In this document: positions 7,676 through 16,670 of the stretch, one piece after another
Numbering within the stretch: position 1 is the first letter of the stretch
Layout of the letters: each line of letters starts with the position of its first letter
Origin: CAWKAO01 sp963847665
Lineage (GTDB): Bacteria; Actinomycetota; Humimicrobiia; Humimicrobiales; Humimicrobiaceae
Assembly: GCA_963847665.1 (NCBI GenBank)
Contig: CAWKAO010000002.1
Location: 1-64,000, forward strand
Direction: 5' to 3'
DNA: 64,000 bases
Notes under the pieces: generated by a model
Databases searched by the model: none
What the model saw: the letters and a program-made list of their open reading frames with translations, nothing else
What the model was told of the DNA's origin: nothing
Made by a program: the position numbers and the translations under genes

Positions 7676-10600
7676 ATGGCAGAACACGAACACTCTGAAG
7701 AGTATAAGAAACTCGAACAGGCTATAGCTGCTCTTGAAGCTAAGCGGGATACCCTTGGTGATGAAGTGGTAGAAGCTGCCCTCGATCCACTGCAGCAGCA
7801 ACTGGCCAGACTAAAGAAAGCCGAACGCAACCTGCCTCCCCATTTAAAGGTGAACGTAAAATGGTGACTGTGATGTTTGCTGACCTCTCTGGTTTCACAG
7901 CATTATCTGAGACGATGGATCCTGAAGCCGTCCGCGAACTGGTCAACCAATGTTTTGACTGCCTGGTGCCGGTTGTGGAAAGGTATGAGGGTACAGTGGA
8001 TAAATTCATAGGAGACGAGATCATGGCCCTCTTTGGTGCACCAGTAGCTCACGAAAACGACCCTGAGACGGGCATTGCGTGCAGCACTTGATATGATGGA
8101 ATATGCTGTCAGCATTCAATATTGAACATAAGACTGATCTGGGAATGCATATAGGGATTAACACAGGATTGGTCATAGCCGGTGGTATTGGATCTGAGAA
8201 GCGGCAACAATACTCGGTAATGGGTGATACGGTCAATCTGGCAGCACGACTTGAAGCTTCCTCTGAGAGAGGTGAGATCTTTGTCGGACCGGACACATAC
8301 CAGCTGACAGCACCACTTTTTAATTTTGAACCTCTGGCACCCTTTAAGGTCAAGGGAAAAGCAGAACCGGTAGTGGCATACCGTTTGCTGACCAGCAAAA
8401 CTAGTGCATGGCAATGTTCACGGTATCAAGGGATTGCAATCCAAATTTATCGGGCGGGACGAAGAACTCACTCAAATACTAACTTCTGTATCCGCCCTTA
8501 AAGGAAGGTCAAGGCAGCATAATTTCCGTCATCGCAGAAGCAGGTCTTGGTAAAAGCCGTCTGGTTAAGGAAGCACGTAATGCTTCACCTACCGGAAGTC
8601 AACTGGGTAGAGGGACGAGCCCTTTCCTATGCCCAGGGCATGAGCTACTGGATTGCACGGGATATACTTCGCGGATTATTAGGTGTAAGAGTCGATGCAC
8701 CACTGGAGGAGATAAGTAATAAGCTCTTAGTAGCATCGAGGAAATCCTGCCGGAACCAAAACGCGATGAGGTTTGGCCATATCTGGCTCATATCATGGAC
8801 CTGCCACTAGACCAAAACGTCGCGGGCCGAATTGCACAATACAGCCCACAGGAACTAAGGACACGTATCCAGCAGGCGTTTTCTGACTACGTGCGTGCTC
8901 GCTCCAAAAAACCATTGGTCCTGGTTTGGGAAGACCTGCATTGGTCAGACCTATCATCGCTTAAGCTGTTAAAAACATTACTTCCCCTCACTGCCGAAGT
9001 CCCGCTATTATTACTGTTTGTCTTCCGGCAGGAAGAAGCACCTACCTGGGACTTTATCAAAAACGTTGTCAAAGCCAATACTAAAATCTACAAGGAGATC
9101 CGGCTAGAGCCCCTGAGTCGCGAAAATAGCGAGAGCTTGCTGCAAAGTCTGCTTAAACTTGAAAACTTGCCAGATACAGATGCGTACCCAGATCGTGGAA
9201 AAGGCAGAAGGGAACCCCCTTTTTTTGGAGGAGATACTTCGTTCTTTGATTGATGCTGGAATAGTCATTCTTGTGGCGGGACAGACTGTTGTGACTGATG
9301 CAATTCAAAGAATTCAAAATCACAGATCTACCGGATACAGTGCAGGGTGTAATCGCTGCCCGTATTGACCGCTTACCTGGTGATGATAAATACACCCTGC
9401 AAACGGCAGCCATCATCGGCCGAATCTTTCAAAAGCAGGTGCTCAGTTATCTGCTGGAAAAGGAACAGGCCAGTATACAGCTTGATTACTTCTTTGGATG
9501 AACTAGAGCGGTATGAATTCATCCACCAGCGGGAAGCACTAAAAATTGAAAACACCTTGCTGGACCAGGAGTTCATCTTCAAACACATCCTGACTCAGGA
9601 GATGGCCTACAGCAGTATCCTTATTGCCCACCGCAAAGAACTTCACCGGGTGGCCGGTGAAGCTATCGAGACACTCTTTCCCGAAAGGCTGGATGAACTG
9701 GCAGCAACACTGGCCTATCATTATGAGCGTGCTGAGATACCCGAAAAAGCAATTCCATTTCTACTCCAGGCAGGAAATCGGGCTGTAAAACTGTCCGCAG
9801 GTGAGGAAGCAGTAAAGCACTTTTCAAAAGGGCTTGAACTTGTAAAGACGCTTCCGGATAACCCGGAACGTATTGGGCAGGAACTTGAACTGCAACTCCC
9901 TCTTGCTGTGACACTGATGTACCTCAAGGGTTACGGTGACCCGGAAGTAAAGCAAGCCTTTACCCGTGCCGAGGAGCTGTGTAATCAAATCGGCGAGACA
10001 CCACAAATTGCCATTGCATTGTTTGGTTTGGGAACTTTTTATTGCACGACGGCAGAACTTAAATCTGCCATCGATATGGCTGAGCGAATCCTCCGCATCA
10101 GTCAAAAAGCTCCAGACCCTGTATTACTGATGCTGATAGGTAACACTGGACAGACAACAAATTTGAGTTTATGTGGTGAATCTGAAAAAGCTCTGATTCT
10201 TGCAGAGAAAACATTAGACCTTTATGATCCGGAGAAGCACCGTTCACTGGCCTTTATACTTGGGCAGGATCTCAAATCAAGTCCAATGTCTCTATATATC
10301 TTTCAATCTGTGGTTACGAGGTTATCCAGATCAGGCCAGGAAAGATATCACATGATATATTTATATATAACCGCGAATTGGCTCACCCTGCCACAATGAT
10401 TTTTTCCTATCTTTTTGCTACCATGCTATATCATTTCTGTCAGGATGTGCAGACTCTCCAGAAACTTGCAGAGGAATCAATAGCGCTCTCAACAGAGTAT
10501 GGATTTCAAATGTTCACTGGAAACGCTAAAATATTCCGGGGTTGGACCTTGGTCCAGCAGGGACAAATTGAGGAAGGAATAGTAGAAATGCGTCAAGGAA

Positions 10601-11058
10601 TACTGACCTATCAAGCAACGGGCGCAAGAGTTTTTCCACCCATATCATCTCGCCATGATGGCCGAAGCTTATCGAAAAGCAGGACAACCTGAAGAAGGAA
10701 TAGCAGTTCTTGACGAGGGACTTGATTGTGTGGAGAGGACAGGTGAGCGTTTCTATGAGGCGGAGATCTCATCGGCTCAAAGGAGAGTTGCTGATGATGC
10801 AAAGAACGGATGAGGTTGAGGTGGAGGAACATTACAAGCAAGCTATCAAGGTTTCTAAACGGCAGGGTGCCAGGTCACTAGAACTAAGGGCAGTCATGAG
10901 CTTGAGCTCACCTGTGGCAGAAGCAGGGAAAACAGGAACAGGGTCGGCAGAAACTCGAGGAGATCTATAGTTGGTTTACGGAAGGATTCGATACAGTAGA
11001 TTTGAAGGAAGCAAAAACTCTACTCGAAGAACTTACGCATGGGAAGATAAACCAATAA
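7676..11058 (+). pseudogene. Class III adenylate cyclase / AAA ATPase / TPR regulator, many frameshifts
   Basis: Read across frames, the domains appear in family order. A coiled N-terminus (LEQAIAALEAKRDTLGDEVV) is followed by a class III cyclase domain with VMFADLSGFTALSE (metal Asp), DKFIGDEIMALFG (second metal Asp) and YSVMGDTVNLAARLE. An AAA/NACHT-type ATPase follows, with AEAGLGKSRL near 8540, LVLVWEDLHWSD at 8920-8950 and EGNPLFLEEILRSLI near 9210. A TPR region (from about 9700) runs to the stop at 11056. Intact relatives of about 1100 residues fit the 3.4 kb length. At least ten frame changes are needed. The G+C content is clearly higher than in all neighbours, which suggests transfer from a G+C-richer organism. 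Confidence 0.8.
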
Positions 11059-11141
11059 CCAAGTGAACTTGAGTAGGCCATTATTGCTCAGGTTATAACA
11101 GATGCACTATCAGCATTTAATGCCAGATATAATGCTAATTA

Positions 11142-11215
11142 GTCTGGCCCGAGTTACGAAATTTCGAACCGCTTTTTAAATAATTTAAAAATTCTAGAAA
11201 ATCTTATTAATCAAA
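11142..11215. repeat. Dispersed repeat A, copy 3
   Basis: It reads GTCTGGCCCGAGTTACGAAA, then TTTCGAACCGCTTTTTAAAT, then AATTCTAGAAAATC. It lies 84 bases beyond the end of the cyclase pseudogene. Confidence 0.65.
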
Positions 11216-11221
11216 AAAGGA

Positions 11222-11650
11222 TTAAGAAGTTAATGCATCTAGGAATATTTGTACCAGTTCCTTGCCTCCCATCATAGTGGGGACTTCAAAGGGATAGCTC
11301 TCTCCGGAGCTGGTATTTATGCTAAAATAGAACATCATACTTGCTTGTTCAGAGACTACTTCAACTTCATCTTTTTGCCACCTGGCAGCTTCCTTGCCAA
11401 TTTTAAACTTAAAACCCCTGGGTTGATAGGCAAAAGCATATATAGTTTTATCCCCCACTGCTATAAAAACTGGATTGGGAAGATTGGAAGTCCGTCCTCC
11501 TGCACCTGCACCTCCTAATAGCTTGGATGCTACTAATGAGCTCATGGAACCAGCGTGACTGCAGGTCATGGCAGCCACAATCTTATCTTCACAGTAGGGC
11601 TGTACTGCATCTACCATCCTAGCCATCTGTTTCTCCGTTTTAGGATTCAT
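11222..11650 (-). CDS. Hypothetical protein, 142 residues
   Basis: I chose the ATG at 11650 because AGGAGG lies 5 bases upstream; a longer frame starting at 11728 has no ribosome site and an odd Ile/Lys-rich start. The protein begins MNPKTEKQMARMVDAVQPYC and contains IVAAMTCSHAGSMSSLVASKL, a Gly-rich AGAGGRTSNLPN stretch, and a beta-rich second half (VFIAVGDKTIYAFAY, FKFKIGKEAARWQKDEVEVV, MMFYFSIN). The second half could be a bacterial PH-like domain of the YokE type, but I see no decisive motif. It has no signal peptide. It is flanked by repeat A copies 3 and 4. Confidence 0.55.
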   Translation of the reverse strand: MNPKTEKQMARMVDAVQPYCEDKIVAAMTCSHAGSMSSLVASKLLGGAGAGGRTSNLPNPVFIAVGDKTIYAFAYQPRGFKFKIGKEAARWQKDEVEVVSEQASMMFYFSINTSSGESYPFEVPTMMGGKELVQIFLDALTS

Positions 11651-11730
11651 TATGCCTCCTGGATAATAAATGATATTTAACCTGATAATAATTTTTTTAA
11701 TTATAATTTTTCTTAAATGCTCAGTCAAGT

Positions 11731-11775
11731 GAAGTAGAATTTCGAACCACTTTTTAACAGAAATTATAAAAATAA
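11731..11775. repeat. Dispersed repeat A, copy 4 (partial)
   Basis: Only the core and right part are kept: TAGAATTTCGAACCACTTTT, then TAACAGAAATTATAAAAATA. The GGCTGCCCC arm is degraded to CAGTCAAGTGAAG. Confidence 0.5.
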
Positions 11776-11918
11776 AAGCTTTGATAATTAATTTATATAA
11801 TTATTTCTAATATGCAAAAAAATCTTAAAAAATTAACATTTATGTATTAAAATAATTATTTATATTCTCTGATCCTATGATTTAGATTGCCAATAACAAT
11901 ATAGGAAGGAGGTGATAT

Positions 11919-12794
11919 ATGAAAAAGAAATGGATAATAATCACTCTTACCCTTGTATTTGTTTTCACACTTATTCCAGTAAGTTATCTATCTGCAAGAA
12001 CAAACCTTCTTTCAAACTGGGATTTTTCATCGAGTGATCTTAGCAGTGGTGATGGCAGCTGGGATTATACTTATGATCCGGGTGGCCGTGGATACTCAGA
12101 GATTCCAGGTGGTATAAATGGTGTAGCTGAGGTTATTTCACAAAATGATGATGTTTATTTGTTTCAACGTGTTTTCAATGTAAGCTGTAAAGACCTTCAA
12201 TTATGTTTTGATGTTAAAAGAACTGATGCAGGTTCTAGTTCGCCTATAATGGTAGGTTTTTACTTATTTAAAGATAATGATTATAAAGGTGTGGTATGGA
12301 AGAATTACTTTGATGCTTCAACTAATTTTCCAGTGGGTACTTGGGTTAGAGACAACTGTTTGACACTAAATAAACTCTGGGAAGATACAAAACCATCAAC
12401 TATCCCTCTACCTGATTTTGATACAGTAGAGATATCATTTATGGTAGATAATGGAGGCATAGCTCTTTTCGACAATGTAAGGCTACAATGTCCATCATCT
12501 ACTGCTAAAGAAGAGGAAATGGAAGAACCCATTTGGGAAAGAGGAGACCAGCAGATGGTCTGCTACCAAGTATGGATAAACGATGATGGATGCTTTGAGT
12601 TTGTGTTCTGGTATGAATATGCAAATAACAACCATGTTATGATATATGATAAAGATGGAAATGAGGTATTTGCTATAGATATGCCATATGGAGATGCGTA
12701 CTTTACAGCTTGTCTGCCAGATGGAATGTATACAGTAAAGACATTCCATGACCAACCAGAACCACTTCAGGAGTTTATGATAGGTAAACCATAG
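11919..12794 (+). CDS. Secreted protein with jelly-roll (CBM-like) domain
   Basis: The 291-residue protein has a signal peptide (MKKKWIIITLTLVFVFTLIPVSYLSA, cleavage probably after A26). A domain follows that begins NLLSNWDFSSSD and ends with DTVEISFMVDNGGIALFDNVRLQ. 'Unit begins N-x-x-x-W/G-x-F, ends with a-x-F-D-N-V-x-L' is the hallmark of jelly-roll carbohydrate-binding modules of the CBM4/9 type. The C-terminal 80 residues (CYQVWINDDGCFEFVFWYEY ... MYTVKTFHDQP) form a second beta-rich unit that I do not recognise. No catalytic domain is present. AGGAGGTG lies 8 bases before the ATG, and a terminator follows at 12826. Confidence 0.7.
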   Translation: MKKKWIIITLTLVFVFTLIPVSYLSARTNLLSNWDFSSSDLSSGDGSWDYTYDPGGRGYSEIPGGINGVAEVISQNDDVYLFQRVFNVSCKDLQLCFDVKRTDAGSSSPIMVGFYLFKDNDYKGVVWKNYFDASTNFPVGTWVRDNCLTLNKLWEDTKPSTIPLPDFDTVEISFMVDNGGIALFDNVRLQCPSSTAKEEEMEEPIWERGDQQMVCYQVWINDDGCFEFVFWYEYANNNHVMIYDKDGNEVFAIDMPYGDAYFTACLPDGMYTVKTFHDQPEPLQEFMIGKP

Positions 12795-12825
12795 ATACTC
12801 ACCCGTACCTAAGGATGGTAACTTA

Positions 12826-12862
12826 CATTAAGTCCTGTAGAAATATGGGGCTTAATGTTTTT
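12826..12862 (+). terminator. Intrinsic terminator
   Basis: CATTAAG (12826-12832) pairs with CTTAATG (12851-12857), extended by CC/GG, and is followed by TTTTT. It lies 32 bases after the jelly-roll gene and right before repeat A copy 5. Confidence 0.65.
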
Positions 12863-12866
12863 AAAT

Positions 12867-12940
12867 TGGCTGCCCCAAGTTACGAAATTTCGAACCATTT
12901 TTTAAGAGAATTAATTAACCTTAAGCAATTATTTTATTTT
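12867..12940. repeat. Dispersed repeat A, copy 5
   Basis: It reads TTGGCTGCCCCAAGTTACG, then AAATTTCGAACCATTTTTTA, then AGAGAATTAATTAACC. It is the best match to copy 2. A more decayed relative (CGGAATTTGGAACTATTTTT) may lie at 13984. Confidence 0.65.
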
Positions 12941-13008
12941 TCCTGACAAGCCTTTACATTTAATCAACTTCTAGCTATTTTATTTTAAAAATCTTTTAAG
13001 GAGGAGAA

Positions 13009-13395
13009 ATGGCAGTAAGAAGAACAGCTATAGTGTATTCAATTGCAGTTGGAGCTTTAATGATAGCAATGTGGTTATTTTTTATTTTTACAGGAAATGT
13101 ACCTGAGTTTAAAACTACACCTTACTCCATTTCTTTGCATCTATTTGATGAGTTCTCAACTGCAATACTGCTTATAATCGGTGGGGTTGGTTTGATTAAA
13201 AAAACCAGATGGGCTCTTCATGTCCACCTTATCTCAATAGGTATGCTGCTTTATACAATAATAGTAAGTCCTGGTTATTATCTTGATCAAGGTCAAATCT
13301 ATATACCTATTCTTTTTGCAGTCTTATTTATATTTTCAGTTATTCTTACTGTGCTCACATTCATTAAAAGGAAAGATTTGGTAAATAAAAGTTAG
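13009..13395 (+). CDS. Four-helix membrane protein of unknown function
   Basis: The 128-residue protein has four hydrophobic segments: about residues 8-28 (IVYSIAVGALMIAMWLFFIF), 48-64 (FSTAILLIIGGVGLI), 70-90 (LHVHLISIGMLLYTIIVSPG) and 98-119 (IYIPILFAVLFIFSVILTVL). The Lys-rich tail KRKDLVNKS should face the cytosol. AAGGAGG lies 6 bases before the ATG. No family motif is recognised. It is flanked by repeat A copy 5 and repeat B copy 3. Confidence 0.65.
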   Translation: MAVRRTAIVYSIAVGALMIAMWLFFIFTGNVPEFKTTPYSISLHLFDEFSTAILLIIGGVGLIKKTRWALHVHLISIGMLLYTIIVSPGYYLDQGQIYIPILFAVLFIFSVILTVLTFIKRKDLVNKS

Positions 13396-13400
13396 TAATG

Positions 13401-13482
13401 TTGGCTGGGCATAGTAGACAAGGTTAGAACTAAATTATTAAGTATAAAGGGTGATATTTTTATCCCAGACTTAATTGAAAAT
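13401..13482. repeat. Dispersed repeat B, copy 3
   Basis: It reads TTGGCTGGGCATAGTAGACA, then AGGTTAGAACTAAATTATTA, then AGTATAAAGGGTGATATTTT and ACTTAATTGA. It matches copies 1 and 2 with small gaps. Confidence 0.6.
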
Positions 13483-13484
13483 TA

Positions 13485-13856
13485 CTAATTTTTAATATGG
13501 AGCCAGTATCTCACCAGGAGTGCGAAAACAAGAGCAAATAAAATTACAACTCCCCCTGTAACTATTCCAGCTATATCAAAACCTTTACCTTTTTTCACTA
13601 AAAAACCCTTTACTTATTCTGTTCAAGTCAATACTGCCACAAATAACAGCAATTATTGATAAGCAAATAGCAATAGAAATAAAAGGAAGTATGATATTGG
13701 GAACATAACTTTCATCAACTATTTTTCTTAAAAATATAGAAATTGGCATCCACAGGAAATTATAAAGTATTATAGGGCTAATCCACAAGAATTCCGGTAG
13801 CTAAAGCAGCTACTGATAAATTTCCTGTATTTTTGGGATTTTATTTCATTATCCAT
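13485..13856 (-). pseudogene. DUF4190-like membrane protein, frameshifted
   Basis: Fragments in different frames give, in order, MDNEIK, NPKNTGNLSVAALATGILVD, a hydrophobic stretch ending ICGSIDLNRI, and KGFDIAGIVTGGVVILFALV before the stop at 13485. This matches the intact gene at 3259-3558 (NTGPTGLSITSLVTGIL, VCGAIDLN, KGFDITGIVLGA). Three frame changes are needed, near 13835, 13795 and 13605. The pair may be ancient duplicates inside the same accessory region, and the lesions may be sequencing indels. Confidence 0.65.
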
Positions 13857-14087
13857 CAAAAAGCCGCCTTTATATATTTATTACTAATAATAAAAACCCA
13901 ATTTATAGGAAAATTTATTTTTTATATATCAATATTATAGTATAAATTACATACAATATTTACCTAAATTTTACTATGAGAAACGGAATTTGGAACTATT
14001 TTTGAAAAAAGTATTCAATCTCAAAAATGTAAAGATTTAACTTAAGAAAATGTTTATTAGATTTTATTGGACAAAAATGTCCAAGGT

Positions 14088-14161
14088 TGGCTGGGGAGAG
14101 AGGATTCGAACCCCTGCTCTACGGGCCAGAGCCGCATGTCCTACCGCTAGACGACTCCCCA
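14088..14161 (-). tRNA. tRNA-Gln (anticodon CTG)
   Basis: The 74-nt gene folds as a full cloverleaf. The acceptor starts T-GGGGAG and pairs with CTCCCC-A, followed by the discriminator G and an encoded CCA. The D arm is GTC(T)/(G)GAC. The anticodon stem TGCGG/CCGTA closes loop CTCTGGC, and its CTG lies at 14127-14129. The T arm is AGGGG-TTCGAAT-CCTCT. The U1-A72 pair and the anticodon fit glutamine (codon CAG). It lies at the border between the repeat-rich accessory region and the conserved sulfur operon. Confidence 0.95.
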
Positions 14162-14198
14162 CCATTGAAGACTGAACGGTGAAATAATACCACAAAAT

Positions 14199-14460
14199 CT
14201 ATTTTTTTTCAGTTTTCCTTATATAAATAAAAAGCTTGTCGTCTTGCTTTCTTATATCCAGAAGCTCATTCTTTGTAGTTCTGCTCCATGATTTAAAGTC
14301 AGGTTCTGCAGAAGGATCATCTGCAATTATCTCCAGCACCTGGCCGTTTTGCATTGTATCTATTTTTTTTCTTGCCTGATATAAGGGTACAGGACAGTAT
14401 AGTCCTATTACATCAAGTGTCTCATCAGGTGCTATATTATTAACATTATTTATCTGACAT
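14199..14460 (-). CDS. tusA: TusA-like sulfurtransferase, apparent frameshift at codon 5
   Basis: The protein reads DETLDVIGLYCPVPLYQARKK and then TMQNGQVLEIIADDPSAEPD, ending KLFIYIRKTEKK. The Cys of the C-P-x-P motif is the persulfide carrier of TusA/SirA proteins, which pass sulfur from a cysteine desulfurase to tRNA-thiolation or cofactor pathways. AAGGAG precedes an ATG at 14460, but that frame stops after MSDK. The conserved frame continues one base out of phase, so a single base is missing in the A-run after codon 4. It is the last gene of the iscS-iscU-zinc ribbon-tusA run, in agreement with its role. Confidence 0.8.
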
Positions 14461-14566
14461 ATTACTACTCCTTAAGAAATTTTAATTATTAATAAGACAT
14501 GTTAAAGATCTGAAGGAAACTTGGAAATATGATATTTGTGGCTTTTTAAAATAGAAGATGATATTT

Positions 14567-14743
14567 TTAAATGATTGCTCCACAATTTGGACATTTTTTA
14601 GCATTTGAAGCTACTGGTTTGCCACACTTCTGGCAGAATATTATTCTGACATTGCAGGCTCCACACAATATTGAATCTTCATCAAGTTCTGCATCGCAGT
14701 ATGGACATTTGCATTCAGAATTTTTTTTATCTTTGTCTGACAT
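14567..14743 (-). CDS. Small double zinc-ribbon protein
   Basis: The 58-residue protein contains two or three zinc-binding knuckles: CKCPYCDAEL, LCGACNVR, FCQKCGKPV and CPNCGAII. These give two four-Cys ribbons of the kind that bind structural zinc. There is no further domain. It lies 10 bases after iscU and 106 bases before tusA on the same strand, so it is probably co-transcribed. The start was chosen as the ATG (MSDKDKKNSEC) following GGTGAAATAAT. A direct role in sulfur or Fe-S delivery is only inferred from position. Confidence 0.75.
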   Translation of the reverse strand: MSDKDKKNSECKCPYCDAELDEDSILCGACNVRIIFCQKCGKPVASNAKKCPNCGAII

Positions 14744-14753
14744 ATTATTTCAC

Positions 14754-15139
14754 CTATTTCTTAATTTCATGCTTTTTTTGATAATCTTTTATTGCAGCAT
14801 GCAGAGCATCAGCTCCAAGATTCGAGCAATGCATTTTATTCTTAGGAAGACCACCCAGCTCTTCTGCTACATCCTTGTTTGTTATTTTTAATGCTTCATC
14901 AAGTGTTTTTCCTTTTGCAATAGTTACCGACCATACTTGAGACAGCTATAGCTGCACCACAACCAAAAGTCTTAAACTTTACATCTTCGATCTTATCGTC
15001 TTTTACTTTTATGTAAAAAGTCATCATGTCTCCGCAGACAGGATTTCCTACTTCGCCGACACCATCTGGATTATCGATTTCACCGACATTTTGTGGATTC
15101 ATAAAATGCTTGCATCACTTTTTCATTATATGTAACCAT
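14754..15139 (-). CDS. iscU: IscU/NifU-type Fe-S scaffold protein, two frameshifts
   Basis: Joined across frames this reads MVTYNEKVMQAF, then MNPQNVGEIDNPDGVG, then NPVCGDMMTFYIKVKDDK, FKTFGCGAAIAVSS, TIAKGKTLDEALKI and LPKNKMHCSNLGADALHAAI. All three cluster ligands of IscU are present (NPVCGD, FGCGAA, MHCSNL), as is the Asp after the first Cys. One extra T near 15103 and one extra G near 14924 break the frame. Because all ligands survive on both sides, I read these as assembly errors. It assembles [2Fe-2S] clusters with sulfur from the adjacent cysteine-desulfurase-like protein. Confidence 0.88.
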
Positions 15140-15283
15140 CTCTTACCTCTTTTATTATATTAGAACTTATCTATTTATTAATATTATGCTATCTCATACA
15201 ATTCGATTTATGATATGACTTAATATATTATTTTTATTTTTAACTTTCAAGAAAAGATTTTGTGATCTTTTTAAGTTTTGTAG

Positions 15284-16468
15284 CTATTTTTTTGTCAGAG
15301 GTGACATTTCTCTTAATCTGTTGATAATAGGAGGCAGTACTTCTATGACTTTTTCGACCTCTTTTTTTGTATTGAATTTTCCGAGTGAGAACAGGACTGA
15401 ACCATTAGCAAGTTCCGGTGGAAGTTTAATAGCATTTAAGACCTGTGAAGTCTTTAAAGCATGCGATGCACAAGAAGAACCGCTGGCTGCAGCAATACCA
15501 TTTATATTAAGCATGAGGATTATAGATTCTCCCTCCACGTATTCATAACTTATATGGACATTTCCGGGAAGCCTTTTAGTCGGGTGGCCGTTCAAGACTG
15601 TTTTCTCTATTTTATTCTGTATACCCTCTATAAGGCTATCTCTCAGGGCAGATATTACTTTATAATTTGTTTCAATTTCATCTTTTGCAATCTCAGAGGC
15701 TTTACCAAAACCTATTATTCCTGGAACGTTTTCTGTCCCTCCTCTTCTACCGTTTTCCTGTGTTCCGCCTATTATAAGCGGTCTTATTCTTGTACCTTTT
15801 TTTAAATAGAGAGCTGCAATACCTTTGGGCCCATACATCTGTTGGGACGAGAAACTATAAGCATCGACTCCAATCTCATTTACATCAACTGGTATTATGC
15901 CTGCTGTAGCAACTCCATCACTGTGAAAATATACTTCTGATCCTTTTGCAACTGCTGCTATTTCTTTTAGGTTCTGGATGGAGCCTATTTCATTGTTTGC
16001 ATGCATGACCGTTATAAGGATGGTATTTTTTTTAATTTCTTTTTTAATAGTTTTCGGGTCCACCATCCCGTATTTATCAACGGGTACTATGGTGCTTTCC
16101 CATCCATCCCGCTGCATTTCTTTAAGATAATTTAAGACTGAATAATGCTCTATCTCAGAAGCAATTATATGGTTACCTTTGTTTTTATTTGCACGGGCGA
16201 TCCCTGAGATCGCAAAATTATTGGATTCTGTACCACTTGAAGTAAAATAGATCTCATCAGTGTCCGCATTTATAAGATCTGCAACCTTTTTTCTGGATTC
16301 CTCAATTTTTTCTGCTACTATCTGTCCGTACTCATGAAGGCTTGAAGGGTTGCCGTAATATTCAGTAAAATAGGGTCTCATCTCAGAGAATACCCGGTCA
16401 TCTACCCTTGTTGTAGATGCATTATCAAAAAAAATAAAATTTTTCAGCCTGTCTTTTTTTTCTTCCAT
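15284..16468 (-). CDS. IscS/NifS-type cysteine desulfurase homologue lacking the PLP lysine
   Basis: This 394-residue fold-type I protein has FFDNASTT and PSSLHEYG near the start, IYFTSSGTESNN, SEIEHYSVLN (the His that stacks on PLP), ANNEIGSIQ and FHSDGVATAG. Its mobile loop carries the catalytic Cys (ASGSSCASHALKTSQVL). The motif that normally reads S-G-H-K-x-Y-G-P-K-G reads SFSSQQMYGPKG here, so the Lys that forms the Schiff base with PLP is Gln (residue 210, bases 15839-15844). The frame is clean around it. Next to iscU and tusA it should supply sulfur, but this change makes the usual reaction doubtful. Confidence 0.85.
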   Translation of the reverse strand: MEEKKDRLKNFIFFDNASTTRVDDRVFSEMRPYFTEYYGNPSSLHEYGQIVAEKIEESRKKVADLINADTDEIYFTSSGTESNNFAISGIARANKNKGNHIIASEIEHYSVLNYLKEMQRDGWESTIVPVDKYGMVDPKTIKKEIKKNTILITVMHANNEIGSIQNLKEIAAVAKGSEVYFHSDGVATAGIIPVDVNEIGVDAYSFSSQQMYGPKGIAALYLKKGTRIRPLIIGGTQENGRRGGTENVPGIIGFGKASEIAKDEIETNYKVISALRDSLIEGIQNKIEKTVLNGHPTKRLPGNVHISYEYVEGESIILMLNINGIAAASGSSCASHALKTSQVLNAIKLPPELANGSVLFSLGKFNTKKEVEKVIEVLPPIINRLREMSPLTKK

Positions 16469-16670
16469 ATTATTTATAAAATTAAATGCTACTAAAATAG
16501 TATTAATTAAATATAATCCAGTTGATGCTTAAATAGCAATACTGCAGTTACAATTAAATAAAAAATGGATATGTTTTATATTGAAGCCTTCTTGAAAAAG
16601 AATACCTGATATATTATGCTTATTTTTATTTATTATCATTTAAAATAAAAACAATATCGAAGGGGAAGAG

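Noticed and set aside
3053..13482. CRISPR array
   Set aside because: Repeat families A and B are spread irregularly over 10 kb between genes, have diverged, and no cas genes are seen.
14571..14891. Open frame of 106 residues on the + strand
   Set aside because: It is the mirror of the zinc-ribbon and iscU genes on the other strand, has no ribosome site and no family pattern.
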